56,167 nt of DNA from JALYUA01 sp038229875 (GTDB taxonomy: Bacteria; Acidobacteriota; Thermoanaerobaculia; UBA5066; Gp7-AA6), in contig JBBROA010000010.1 of NCBI GenBank assembly GCA_038229875.1, positions 1 through 56,167 of the forward strand. The letters run 5' to 3'. The position numbers and the translations under genes are program-made. Shown in pieces: positions 48,591-55,741 of the stretch (its first letter is position 1; every line of letters starts with the position of its first letter). Below the pieces are notes generated by a model. It searched no databases and was not told the origin of the DNA. It worked only from the letters and a program-made list of their open reading frames with translations.

Positions 48591-48884
48591 TCACCGTCCC
48601 CCCATCATCCCGCCGAGCATCGAAGAGGTCTTCTTCTGCACGGCTTCGTCCACCTGGCGGGACCCGTCGCGGAACGCGGCGAGAACGAGGTCCTGGAGCG
48701 TCTCCACGTCCTTCGGATCCACGCACGCGGGGTCGATCGTCACCGCGAGGAGCTCCTTCGTTCCGGAGAGGAGGACTTTGACCATTCCGCCTCCGGAGGA
48801 GGCCTCGACCTTCAGGGCATCCAGCTCCGACTGCATCTTCGACTGCATGGCCTGCGCCTGCTGCATCATTTTCTGGATGTTCAT
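48591..48884 (-). CDS. ebfC: YbaB/EbfC family nucleoid-associated protein
   Basis: 97 aa. MQQAQAMQSKMQSELDALKV-EASSGGGMVKV, then LLAVTIDPACVDPKDVETLQ-DLVLAAFRDGSRQVDE, the standard YbaB core. Binds DNA as a dimer and is nearly always encoded between dnaX and recR, as here. The ATG overlaps the dnaX stop (ATGA). Confidence 0.95.
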   Translation of the reverse strand: MNIQKMMQQAQAMQSKMQSELDALKVEASSGGGMVKVLLSGTKELLAVTIDPACVDPKDVETLQDLVLAAFRDGSRQVDEAVQKKTSSMLGGMMGGR

Positions 48885-50608
48885 CCGCGATCCTCCTCTT
48901 CCTTCACTTCCGTCAGCTCCGCGCGAAAGAGCTCCATCGCGGACCGGACCACGGGATCCGTCTCCGCGCGGCTGCTCGCCCGCTCCCGCGAAAGCGCCTC
49001 TCGCGGCACCTCGCGCGCCACCTGTCCGAGGTCTCCATCCGCCGGCGGACCGGTCTTCAACACGACGCGAAGAGGACGGCCGAACGCCTCCCGCGCGATC
49101 TCCCCGAGGAGCTTGCGCGTTGCCGGCTCTTCGAGCGCCTCCTTGGCGGCGGCCTTGTCGATCCCGAATCGGAGCACGAGGTCCTCGCCCTCGACGGAGA
49201 TCGACTGGGCGAGGCTCGCCTGAGCCGCGGAAATGCGCCGCCGGGATTCCAGGACCTGGTGAAAGCGGGCGAGCGACGAGGCGTCATCCGCGGGGCGCGG
49301 CTCGTTAACGGCGGGATCAGGCTCCGCCTCGACCGGAACGATCGAGAGGATGCGCGCGCCGCCGGCGCCGGTCGCGCGCGGGGGCGGCGCCGGAGAAACG
49401 GTGTTCTGCGGCGTGTAGAGGTTCGCTCCCGAAGGGGCAACGCCGGGAGCCCTCGAGGCCGCCGGGTTCGACCGCGCCGCGGACCCGCCGCCCGCCAGCA
49501 GGTCCTCAATCGTCTTCAGGCGCGGCAGCTCGGCGAGGCGAAGGACCAGCATTTGGAGGATCAGCCCCGCGTCGTCCGCGCGGCGGGTCAGGGCGTCGGC
49601 GTCGATCGCAAGCGCCATTCCGCGGAGCAGGTTCTCGTAGGGGAGCGCGCGCGCGAGCGCCTCGATGCGCGACCGGTCCGCGGGGGGCACGTCGCCGGGC
49701 GCGCCCGCGGCGGCGAGAAGCAGGGTCTTCCACAGACTCAGGAGCTCCTTGAAGACGTGGCGCGGATCTTCTCCCCCGTCCAGCAGGCGGCCGAGCGTCG
49801 CCATTGCCGCGGCGCGGTCGCCGGTGGCGATCGAGGAGTACACGCTCTCGAGCATCTCGCGGTCCACGAGCGCCAGAATCGACCGGACGTCCTCGTCGCG
49901 GATGGTGCTCTCACCTCCCGCCAGCGAAGCGGCCTGATCGAGGAGGGAGAGAGCGTCGCGCAGGCTGCCCTCCGCCGCCGACGCTAAGAGCGCCAGAGCG
50001 CCCGGGGCGATCAGAATCTCTTCTGCGGCCGCGACCTTCGTGAGCTGTTCCTGAATCTGTGTGATCGTGAGCGCCTTGAACCCGAAGCGCTGGCACCGCG
50101 AGACGATGGTCGGAGGAATCTTGTGGAGCTCCGTCGAAGCCAGGATGAAGCGGGCGTGCGTCGGCGGCTCTTCGAGCGTCTTCAAGAGCGCGTTGAACGC
50201 CTCGGTCGTCAGCATGTGGACTTCGTCGATGATCGCGATGCGGTAGCGGTCGCGCTGGGGCGCGTACCGGACCGTTTCGATCAGCTCCCGGGCGTTCTCG
50301 ATCTTGCGGTTGGACGCCCCGTCGATCTCGTGGACGTCGAGCGATTCGCCTCGCGCGAGGATCTCCCGGCAGGAAGCGCATTTCCCGCACGGATTGACGG
50401 TCGGGCCTTCGTCGCAATTGAGCGCGCGGGCGAGCAGACGCGCGGTCGAAGTCTTCCCGACTCCACGCGGGCCGGTCAGCAGGTACGCCGGGGCGACGCG
50501 CCCCTCGGCGATCGCGTTGGAAAGCGTGCGCGCGACCGCCTCCTGGCCGATCAGGTCGGCGAAGACCTTCGGGCGCCATTTTCGCGGAAGGGACAGATGT
50601 TCGGTCAT
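48881..50608 (-). CDS. dnaX: DNA polymerase III subunit gamma/tau
   Basis: 575 aa clamp-loader ATPase. Walker A GPRGVGKTSTARLLARAL, zinc-binding CDEGPTVNPCGKCASCREIL, Walker B IAIIDEVHMLTTEAFNALLK-TLEEPP, sensor 1 ILASTELHKIPPTIVSRCQR, then the lid and collar domains. The C-terminal 200 residues are a Pro/Ala-rich linker and a tau-like tail. I see no A-rich slippery site for programmed frameshifting. The ATG is only 12 nt after the end of the SRP RNA stem, with no Shine-Dalgarno sequence between them. Confidence 0.96.
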   Translation of the reverse strand: MTEHLSLPRKWRPKVFADLIGQEAVARTLSNAIAEGRVAPAYLLTGPRGVGKTSTARLLARALNCDEGPTVNPCGKCASCREILARGESLDVHEIDGASNRKIENARELIETVRYAPQRDRYRIAIIDEVHMLTTEAFNALLKTLEEPPTHARFILASTELHKIPPTIVSRCQRFGFKALTITQIQEQLTKVAAAEEILIAPGALALLASAAEGSLRDALSLLDQAASLAGGESTIRDEDVRSILALVDREMLESVYSSIATGDRAAAMATLGRLLDGGEDPRHVFKELLSLWKTLLLAAAGAPGDVPPADRSRIEALARALPYENLLRGMALAIDADALTRRADDAGLILQMLVLRLAELPRLKTIEDLLAGGGSAARSNPAASRAPGVAPSGANLYTPQNTVSPAPPPRATGAGGARILSIVPVEAEPDPAVNEPRPADDASSLARFHQVLESRRRISAAQASLAQSISVEGEDLVLRFGIDKAAAKEALEEPATRKLLGEIAREAFGRPLRVVLKTGPPADGDLGQVAREVPREALSRERASSRAETDPVVRSAMELFRAELTEVKEEEDRG

Positions 50609-50620
50609 ATGTAAAAGAAT

Positions 50621-50751
50621 CCGGCGGCCGAAGATGGATTCAGGTTGACCTGCGGCGCACGGGGGCGCCTCCTGATCGCTGCTTCCTTCCGGACCTGACG
50701 AGGTTCGGAGACTTCCGTCGCACAGGGCCCGAACCCATCTTCGGCCGCCGG
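50621..50751 (-). ncRNA. ffs: Signal recognition particle RNA (bacterial small type, extended stem)
   Basis: The minus strand carries the universally conserved helix 8 core GGTCCGGAAGGAAGCAGC (50695-50678) with its asymmetric and symmetric internal loops, flanked by pairing arms. The outermost part is a perfect 17-bp stem, CCGGCGGCCGAAGATGG (50621-50637 on the plus strand) with its complement at 50735-50751, which makes the molecule about 130 nt instead of roughly 100. A T-rich run (TTCTTTT on the minus strand) follows the stem, so the terminal helix may double as a terminator in front of dnaX. Confidence 0.92.
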
Positions 50752-50756
50752 GGAAA

Positions 50757-51080
50757 TCATTCTAATGCACCGGGCGAAGCCGCGGCCCCGGCCCCGGCCT
50801 CGGCCCCTTCGCGCCCAACTTCCAGGCCCACTGATCGCTCCTCGCCCGCGACCCGGTCGGACGCCCGCGCAGCCTTCATGCCGCGTGCCTCCTCCCGCAA
50901 CAGGAGACCGATGAGCCCCAGGACGACCGCAAACCCGGCGAAGAGATCGGTGTCGTGCAGCGCGCCCGGCGGCAGCTCAGGCCAGAGTCCGCGCTCCGCC
51001 AGGAGGCTGAAGCCGAGGGAGAAGAGGCCGAGACCGGCGAGCAGGGCGGCGATCCACCCCGTAGACCGCCGGAAGGTCAT
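50757..51080 (-). CDS. Small two-helix membrane protein of the ECF sigma operon
   Basis: 107 aa. Two hydrophobic helices (WIAALLAGLGLFSLGFSLLA and TDLFAGFAVVLGLIGLLLRE) are joined by a short loop, with a long charged Ala/Gly-rich cytoplasmic tail. Unrecognised family. The ATG at 51080 overlaps the anti-sigma stop, so it belongs to the sigma/anti-sigma unit. It may help hold or sense with the anti-sigma factor. The C-terminal coding sequence includes a CGGCCC-type hexamer repeat. Confidence 0.65.
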   Translation of the reverse strand: MTFRRSTGWIAALLAGLGLFSLGFSLLAERGLWPELPPGALHDTDLFAGFAVVLGLIGLLLREEARGMKAARASDRVAGEERSVGLEVGREGAEAGAGAAASPGALE

Positions 51081-51418
51081 TCCCGACCGGAGCGGGACCG
51101 CACGAACGCGACGACCGCCCGGGCGAGCGCCGCCGGCACTTCGCAGGGTTTGAGCATTTGGAGCGTCTTGCCCGTCGCGCGGTAGGTCGTCAGGAAATTT
51201 CCGCACGGTGGGCAGGCATCGAGGTGCCTCTCCAGGTGGCGGCGGTCGTCCGCAGACATTGCGCCGCTCTCGTAGTCGAGAAGGCATTCGAGGATGAGCT
51301 TCTGGCAGGTGATCTCGTCGTGCGCGGATTCGGCGGAGTCGCGCGCAGTGCCGCCGCACGGGTTGGAGGCGGGCGCGGCCCCGTTCTCCGGGGACTCGCC
51401 GGGACCCTTCATCTTCAC
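51077..51418 (-). CDS. Zinc-finger (zf-HC2) anti-sigma factor
   Basis: 113 aa, cytoplasmic and without a transmembrane helix. The anti-sigma zinc motif is seen in LILECLLDYESGAMSADDRR-HLERHLDACPPC (H-x3-C-x2-C), followed by GNFLTTYRATGKTLQML. It should bind and block the ECF sigma factor encoded immediately upstream (ATGA overlap), with zinc or thiol chemistry as the likely switch. The first 40 residues are disordered-looking. Confidence 0.85.
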   Translation of the reverse strand: MKMKGPGESPENGAAPASNPCGGTARDSAESAHDEITCQKLILECLLDYESGAMSADDRRHLERHLDACPPCGNFLTTYRATGKTLQMLKPCEVPAALARAVVAFVRSRSGRE

Positions 51419-52086
51419 GGGTTTTCTCTCGCGGGTCGGTTCGTCCGCTCGGATGTTAGGGAAGGGGCGGCGGCCCCCGCCGCCACCCGAGCGGGCGGGG
51501 TCGAGATCTCGGTCAATCGCTGGCGCACGTAGAGCCGCGCCCGGTGCAGGCGCGATTTGAACGCGGGGATGGAAATCTCGAGAACCTCGGCGATCTCGGC
51601 CGGCGCCATCTGCTCGACGTCGTTCATCCAGATCACGTCGCGATACGTGGCCGGGAGCTCGGAAATGAATCCCTCGGCCCGCCCGGCAAGCTCGCGGAGC
51701 GCCGCGTCGTCGTCGACCGGAATGCTGCCGTCGGGGAACTCCGCCGCGAGATGGCCGTCCGACCGGAAGCGGGGGAGATAGTCCTCGATCGCGACGGTCG
51801 GGAGCGAAGGCCGCCGGCGCGCACGGCTGTAGGCATTGTTGAGCGCGACGCGGTAGAACCAGGAGAAGAACTTCTTCGTGTCGTCGAACGTGCCGATCTT
51901 CCGGTAGAGCGTGAGGAAGGCATCCTGAGTGGCCTCTTCGGCATCCTCGGCATTGCGGAGGACTCCGTAGGACAAAGAGTAGATCCGCGCGTGGTACCGC
52001 TCGACCATCTGTTCGAAAGCATCCGGGTCGTCGGCCTTGATCCGGCGGACGAGGTCGAGATCGGTCTGTTCCTGCCCTTCACTCAT
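51415..52086 (-). CDS. ECF-type RNA polymerase sigma factor
   Basis: 223 aa. Region 2: DPDAFEQMVERYHARIYSLS-YGVLRNAEDAEEATQDAFLT with the -10-recognising FFSWFYRVALNNAYSRARRR. Region 4: ELPATYRDVIWMNDVEQMAP-AEIAEVLEISIPAFKSRLHR. About 35 extra residues follow region 4. It forms an operon with its anti-sigma factor and a small membrane protein. A TAGAAT about 35 nt upstream of the ATG may be its promoter -10 box. Confidence 0.94.
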   Translation of the reverse strand: MSEGQEQTDLDLVRRIKADDPDAFEQMVERYHARIYSLSYGVLRNAEDAEEATQDAFLTLYRKIGTFDDTKKFFSWFYRVALNNAYSRARRRPSLPTVAIEDYLPRFRSDGHLAAEFPDGSIPVDDDAALRELAGRAEGFISELPATYRDVIWMNDVEQMAPAEIAEVLEISIPAFKSRLHRARLYVRQRLTEISTPPARVAAGAAAPSLTSERTNRPARENP

Positions 52087-52213
52087 TCACTTACGCCCTT
52101 TGAAGTCATGAAGGTTCAGATTCTACGCCGCAGAAGGGCCGAATCGGGAATCGGTCGCCCTCTCCCCCACGGCCTCGGCGGAAGGGTAGCGCTCGATCAC
52201 AAGTGGAGAATTC

Positions 52214-52303
52214 GCGGGAGCCGGTGCGCACCGAGGGACGAGGCGCATCCGGCCGAGCGACTCGCCGGCGCGTGAGCGCGTCCGGCAGTGCGCGCAGGCG
52301 ACG
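52214..52303 (+). repeat. Dispersed structured repeat, copy 6 (degenerate, right half only)
   Basis: GGGAGCCGGTGCGCACCGAG and the following GGACGAG align with GGGAGCCGCAGCGAACGGAG and GGACGAG of copy 5, and the end CGTCCGGCAGTG..GCAGGCGACG aligns with CGTCCCGTAGTG..GGAGGCGACG. The outer pairing GGACG/CGTCC is kept although the interior has diverged. The left half is missing. It ends 2 nt from the CCA end of the minus-strand tRNA-Ser gene. Confidence 0.55.
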
Positions 52304-52305
52304 AA

Positions 52306-52393
52306 TGGCGGAGAGGAGGGGATTCGAACCCCTGGTACCTTGCGGCACACACGCTTTCCAAGCGTGCTCCTTAAGCCACTCGGACACCTCTCC
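52306..52393 (-). tRNA. tRNA-Ser (anticodon GGA)
   Basis: Acceptor GGAGAGG/CCTCTCC, discriminator G and an encoded CCA (52308-52306). Anticodon stem-loop ACGCTTGGAAAGCGT with anticodon GGA, a long variable arm as expected for class II tRNA-Ser, and the T loop GGGGTTCGAATCCCC. 88 nt including CCA; reads UCC and UCU codons. Confidence 0.97.
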
Positions 52394-52503
52394 GGGTCGC
52401 CGAGGATACTTCAGCGCACCAGGCGAGTCGAGGCGGCGGGGTTCGGGCCGACCACCGAAGGCAAACCCCCGGCAGTAGGCAACGCCGGGTCCGCCCGGCG
52501 TTC

Positions 52504-52521
52504 ATCCCCTCCTCTCCGCCA
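52504..52521 (+). repeat. Inverted 18-nt copy of the tRNA-Ser 3' end
   Basis: ATCCCCTCCTCTCCGCCA on the plus strand is identical to the last 18 nt of the tRNA-Ser (minus strand 52323-52306), including the CCA. It directly abuts the stop codon of the DUF971 gene (CTA 52522-52524). It could be a remnant attachment site, a tRNA fragment, or an element that pairs with the tRNA 3' end in a common precursor. Confidence 0.75.
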
Positions 52522-52839
52522 CTAGGACCGGGTGCCGGCCGCGATCTCCTTCAGGTTGTCCCAGGAATAGATCCCGTCGTTGTGCCGGTCCGCCCAGTCC
52601 AGCTGCAGCGCATACCCTCCGACCCGCCGGTGGCCCGACACCTGGAACGACAGCGGGGTGTACGGCCGGTCGGGCCCTTTGTAAAGGTTCCCCATGATGT
52701 CGCGCTCCCCCTTGCAGAGCGCGCAGGGGCAGGCGCGACGCAGCGTCTCGAGCGCGATGTAATCCTCCCGCCCGTCCGGCCAGACGAGCGCGAGCTCGTT
52801 GCCGACGACCATCACGTCCCGCGCCGCCTCATTGGCCAT
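52522..52839 (-). CDS. DUF971 domain protein
   Basis: 105 aa. Single DUF971 domain (gamma-butyrobetaine hydroxylase-like N-terminal fold): LALVWPDGREDYIALETLRR-ACPCALC, then GHRRVGGYALQLDWADRHND-GIYSWDNLKEI. The two Cys in CPCALC and the final Tyr/Trp-Asp are hallmarks. Members are linked to Fe-S assembly and carrier proteins in some bacteria, but the role is open. ATG 52839 has AGGAG 6 nt upstream; an ATG six codons earlier is less likely. Repeat copy 5 begins 73 bp upstream of the start. Confidence 0.9.
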   Translation of the reverse strand: MANEAARDVMVVGNELALVWPDGREDYIALETLRRACPCALCKGERDIMGNLYKGPDRPYTPLSFQVSGHRRVGGYALQLDWADRHNDGIYSWDNLKEIAAGTRS

Positions 52840-52912
52840 GCGATCTCCTCGGTCCATCTTATCGGGGGCGCAGATGCTGACGGCGGGCGGAGAGCGAGCG
52901 ACGGGGGCTCCC

Positions 52913-53152
52913 CCCTCACCCTGTCCTCTCCCGCGGTGACGGTTTCGCTGTCCGCCCTTAAGGCGATTACGCTCGCCCCGAGAGGAGTCTCCCGACCGGA
53001 GGGAGGGAGGAGCCTCTTGGGGCGGGAGCCGCAGCGAACGGAGGGACGAGCCGAGCGGTCGAGCCGACAGGCGAGCCGCTCGGCGGTGCCGTTCGCGTCG
53101 CGAACGGCACGTCCCGTAGTGAGCGGAGGCGACGTTAGCGGAGGCGACGTTA
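52913..53152 (+). repeat. Dispersed structured repeat, copy 5
   Basis: Complete copy with CGCC/GGCG, CCCCGAGAGG/CCTCTTGGGG (one G-U), outer stem GGGACG/CGTCCC, GCCGAGCGG/CCGCTCGGC and a perfect GTGCCGTTCGCG/CGCGAACGGCAC hairpin. The right end is duplicated: GCGGAGGCGACGTTA occurs at 53123-53137 and again at 53138-53152. The TTA of the second unit is the stop codon of the minus-strand permease, so the element's end evidently includes the TTA. Confidence 0.88.
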
Positions 53153-54436
53153 CTCGTACCGTAGCGCTTCGATCGGATCCAGGCGCGACGCCTTCACGGC
53201 GGGATAGAGGCCGAAGAAGATCCCGATCGACACCGACACGATGAGCCCGACCACGATCGCCCAGAGTGGCGTTTCCGCGGGGAGCGCTTCGAACACGCGC
53301 TTGACGATCGCCGGAACCGCCATCCCGACGGCGACTCCGATCGCGCCGCCCAGCACGGAGAGTGTCGTCGCTTCCGTCAGGAACTGCAGGACGATGTCCC
53401 GCCGGAAGGCACCGACGGCCTTCCGGACGCCGATCTCGCGCGTGCGCTCGGTGACGGACACCAGCATGATGTTCATGACGCCGACGCCGCCGATCAGCAG
53501 CGAGATGAATGCGATGAAGACCATCGCCAGAGTGATGCCGCTCGTGATCCCCTGAAAGCTCTCGATCATCTTGTCGGGGGTCACGATCCCGAAATCATCG
53601 GGCTTGTTGAACGGGACGTGGCGGCGGGTCCTCAGGATCGCGGTCGCTTTCTGGATCAGCGCGGGCACCTGGTCGGGCCGATGCGGGATCGTGGCGATGC
53701 GCAGGGCGTCGCCGTTGCTTCCGCCTGTCTTGATCCACGGAAACCGGCGGTCGAACGTGGTGATGGGAATCAAGAGGATGTTGTCGTTCGACTCGCCGAA
53801 CATCTTGCCCTTTTTCTCCAGGATTCCGATCACGACGTAGTTGTCGTGCCCGAGCTGGATGCGCTTGTTCACGGCGTCCTCGCGGGGGACGAGGCGCTCG
53901 CGAATTTCCTCTCCGATCACGACGACGTCGCTCGCATGGTCGATGTCCGTGTCCGTGAAGAAACGGCCCTGCGCGACGAACCGGTTCGTGGCGATCGAGT
54001 AGTCGGGAACGACGCCGAAGATGCGCGGCGATCGGAGCTCCGCGTCGCGATGCTTCGCATGAAACTCCGTGTTGTCCCAGAGGTACCGCTGGGGCGACAC
54101 GGCTCGCATCTCGGGGACCCCCGCGCGCAATGCGGCCGCGTCTTCGAGAGTCAGGTCGCGCCGCCGCAGCTCTCCATCCGGCCTCGGGCCGCCGGGTCCG
54201 AATCTCGGCTCGTACTTCTGAAACATGACGAGCGTGGCGCCGAAGCTCTGGAAGTTGCGGACCATGTTGTTGTTGAACCCGGTGACGATCGAGACCATCG
54301 CGATGACGGTCGCTACCCCGACGACGATGCCGAGGATCGTCAGCCCCGCCCGCAGCTTGTGTGCGCGGACCGCGAGCAGCGCAAACCGGACGTTTTCGCC
54401 GAAGCCGCGCCGCAGGGATGCGAGCGGGCTCACCAC
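53150..54436 (-). CDS. MacB-like ABC transporter permease (paralogue 1)
   Basis: 428 aa. FtsX/MacB-type permease: N-terminal helix (LRAGLTILGIVVGVATVIAM-VSIVTGF), a large periplasmic MacB_PCD domain (residues about 50-280) and three C-terminal helices, with LIGGVGVMNIMLVSVTERTR-EIGVRKAVGAFRRDIVLQFL and the final SRLDPIEALRYE. Such proteins work with an ATPase and often a periplasmic adaptor to move peptides, lipoproteins or drugs out of the envelope; no ATPase gene is in the window. It starts (GTG) right at the stop of its close paralogue. Its stop codon lies in repeat copy 5. Confidence 0.92.
   Translation of the reverse strand: MVSPLASLRRGFGENVRFALLAVRAHKLRAGLTILGIVVGVATVIAMVSIVTGFNNNMVRNFQSFGATLVMFQKYEPRFGPGGPRPDGELRRRDLTLEDAAALRAGVPEMRAVSPQRYLWDNTEFHAKHRDAELRSPRIFGVVPDYSIATNRFVAQGRFFTDTDIDHASDVVVIGEEIRERLVPREDAVNKRIQLGHDNYVVIGILEKKGKMFGESNDNILLIPITTFDRRFPWIKTGGSNGDALRIATIPHRPDQVPALIQKATAILRTRRHVPFNKPDDFGIVTPDKMIESFQGITSGITLAMVFIAFISLLIGGVGVMNIMLVSVTERTREIGVRKAVGAFRRDIVLQFLTEATTLSVLGGAIGVAVGMAVPAIVKRVFEALPAETPLWAIVVGLIVSVSIGIFFGLYPAVKASRLDPIEALRYE
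53418..53503 (-). repeat. 86-bp block identical between the two permease genes
   Basis: 53418-53503 equals 54705-54790 base for base, including third codon positions. Neighbouring parts of the two genes differ at many wobble sites. It covers the conserved TERTREIGVRKA region before the last helices. Confidence 0.9.
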
Positions 54437-55711
54437 CTACTCGTACCGCAGAGCTTCGATCGGGTCGAGACGCGACGCTTTCACCGCGGGATACAGGCCG
54501 AAGAAAATCCCGACGGAAAGCGAAACGAGAAGGCCGACCACGACGGCCCATACCGGCGTTTCTGCGGGGAGGGCTGCGAAGACACGCTTGACGAGAGCCG
54601 GAATCGCGATGCCGAAAACGACGCCGATCGCCCCGCCGATGAGCGAGAGCGTCGTCGCCTCGGTCAGGAACTGCAGGACGATGTCCCGCCGGAACGCACC
54701 GACCGCCTTCCGGACGCCGATCTCGCGCGTGCGCTCGGTGACGGACACCAGCATGATGTTCATGACGCCGACGCCGCCGATCAGCAGCGAAATGAAGGCG
54801 ATGAAGATCATCGCGAACGTGATCCCGCGCGTGATCCCCTGGAAGCTCTCGATCATCTTGTCGGGGGTGAAAATCGCGAAGTCGTCCGGCTTGTTGAACG
54901 GCACGTGCCGCCGGGTCCGGAGCACCGCCCTGCCCTTTTCAGTGATGAGCGCCACCTGGTCGGGCTTGAACGGCACCGTCGCAATATGGATCGTGTCGCC
55001 GCCGCTCGTCTTGATGAAGGGGAACTGGTGGTCGAACGCCGTCAGAGGGATCAACACGAAGTTGTCGTTGGAGCGGCCCATCATCTTGCCCTTGATGTCG
55101 AAAACACCGACCACCACGTACGGAACGCCGTTGAGCGTCACTGATTTGTTCAGCGGGTCCTCGCGCGCGAAGAGAGCCTGCCGCACGTCCTCGCCGATGA
55201 TCATGACGCTCGAGCCGTGCTCCAGGTCCGACTCCGTCACGAACCGGCCGTAGCCGACGAAATGATTGTTGGCCATCGAGTAGTCCGGCGTCGCGCCGAG
55301 CACCACCGGCGTCGTGGTCTCCGATTCCCGGTACCGGACGTGCACGTCCGTGTTCCACAGGTACCGCTCGGGAGAGACCGCCCTCATTTCAGGGACGGAT
55401 GCCTTCAACGCGAGCGCATCCTCGTAGGTGAGGTCTTTGCGCCGCTTCTCGTCCTCGCCGCGATGGCCGGGACCAAAGCGCGCCTCGTACTTCTGGAACT
55501 GGACGAGCGTCGCCCCGAAGCTCTGGAAGTTTCGGACCATGTTGTTGTTGAAGCCGGTCACGATGGAGACCATCGCGATCACCGTCGCAACGCCGACGAC
55601 GATGCCGAGGACCGTCAGCCCGGCGCGGAGCTTGTGGGTCCGGACCGCCAGGAGCGCGAAGCGAACGTTCTCCCCGAAGCCCCGGCGGAAATGGTCGAAG
55701 ATGTGCGACAT
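54437..55711 (-). CDS. MacB-like ABC transporter permease (paralogue 2)
   Basis: 424 aa, clearly a duplicate of the following gene: both carry GENVRFALLAVRxHKLRAGL, the same helix-1 text and the same C-terminus ending ALRYE. The periplasmic domain differs more (for example YRESETTTPVVLGATPDYSM). Same architecture: one helix, MacB_PCD domain, three helices. The ATG at 55711 follows the third permease by 30 bp. An 86-bp stretch (54705-54790) is identical to its paralogue at DNA level. Confidence 0.92.
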   Translation of the reverse strand: MSHIFDHFRRGFGENVRFALLAVRTHKLRAGLTVLGIVVGVATVIAMVSIVTGFNNNMVRNFQSFGATLVQFQKYEARFGPGHRGEDEKRRKDLTYEDALALKASVPEMRAVSPERYLWNTDVHVRYRESETTTPVVLGATPDYSMANNHFVGYGRFVTESDLEHGSSVMIIGEDVRQALFAREDPLNKSVTLNGVPYVVVGVFDIKGKMMGRSNDNFVLIPLTAFDHQFPFIKTSGGDTIHIATVPFKPDQVALITEKGRAVLRTRRHVPFNKPDDFAIFTPDKMIESFQGITRGITFAMIFIAFISLLIGGVGVMNIMLVSVTERTREIGVRKAVGAFRRDIVLQFLTEATTLSLIGGAIGVVFGIAIPALVKRVFAALPAETPVWAVVVGLLVSLSVGIFFGLYPAVKASRLDPIEALRYE

Positions 55712-55741
55712 AGGAGCTCGGCTCTCAGCGATCGATCCGGA

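Noticed and set aside
48881..50608. Programmed frameshift in dnaX producing gamma and tau
   Set aside because: No A-rich slippery heptamer or following stem was seen in the expected region.
5881..53152. The dispersed repeats as a CRISPR array or integron attC sites
   Set aside because: Copies are kilobases apart between unrelated genes, not regularly spaced, and there are no cas or integrase genes in the window.
53618..55144. A 508-codon plus-strand frame antisense to the permeases
   Set aside because: Shadow frame of two real minus-strand permease genes; no recognisable domains.
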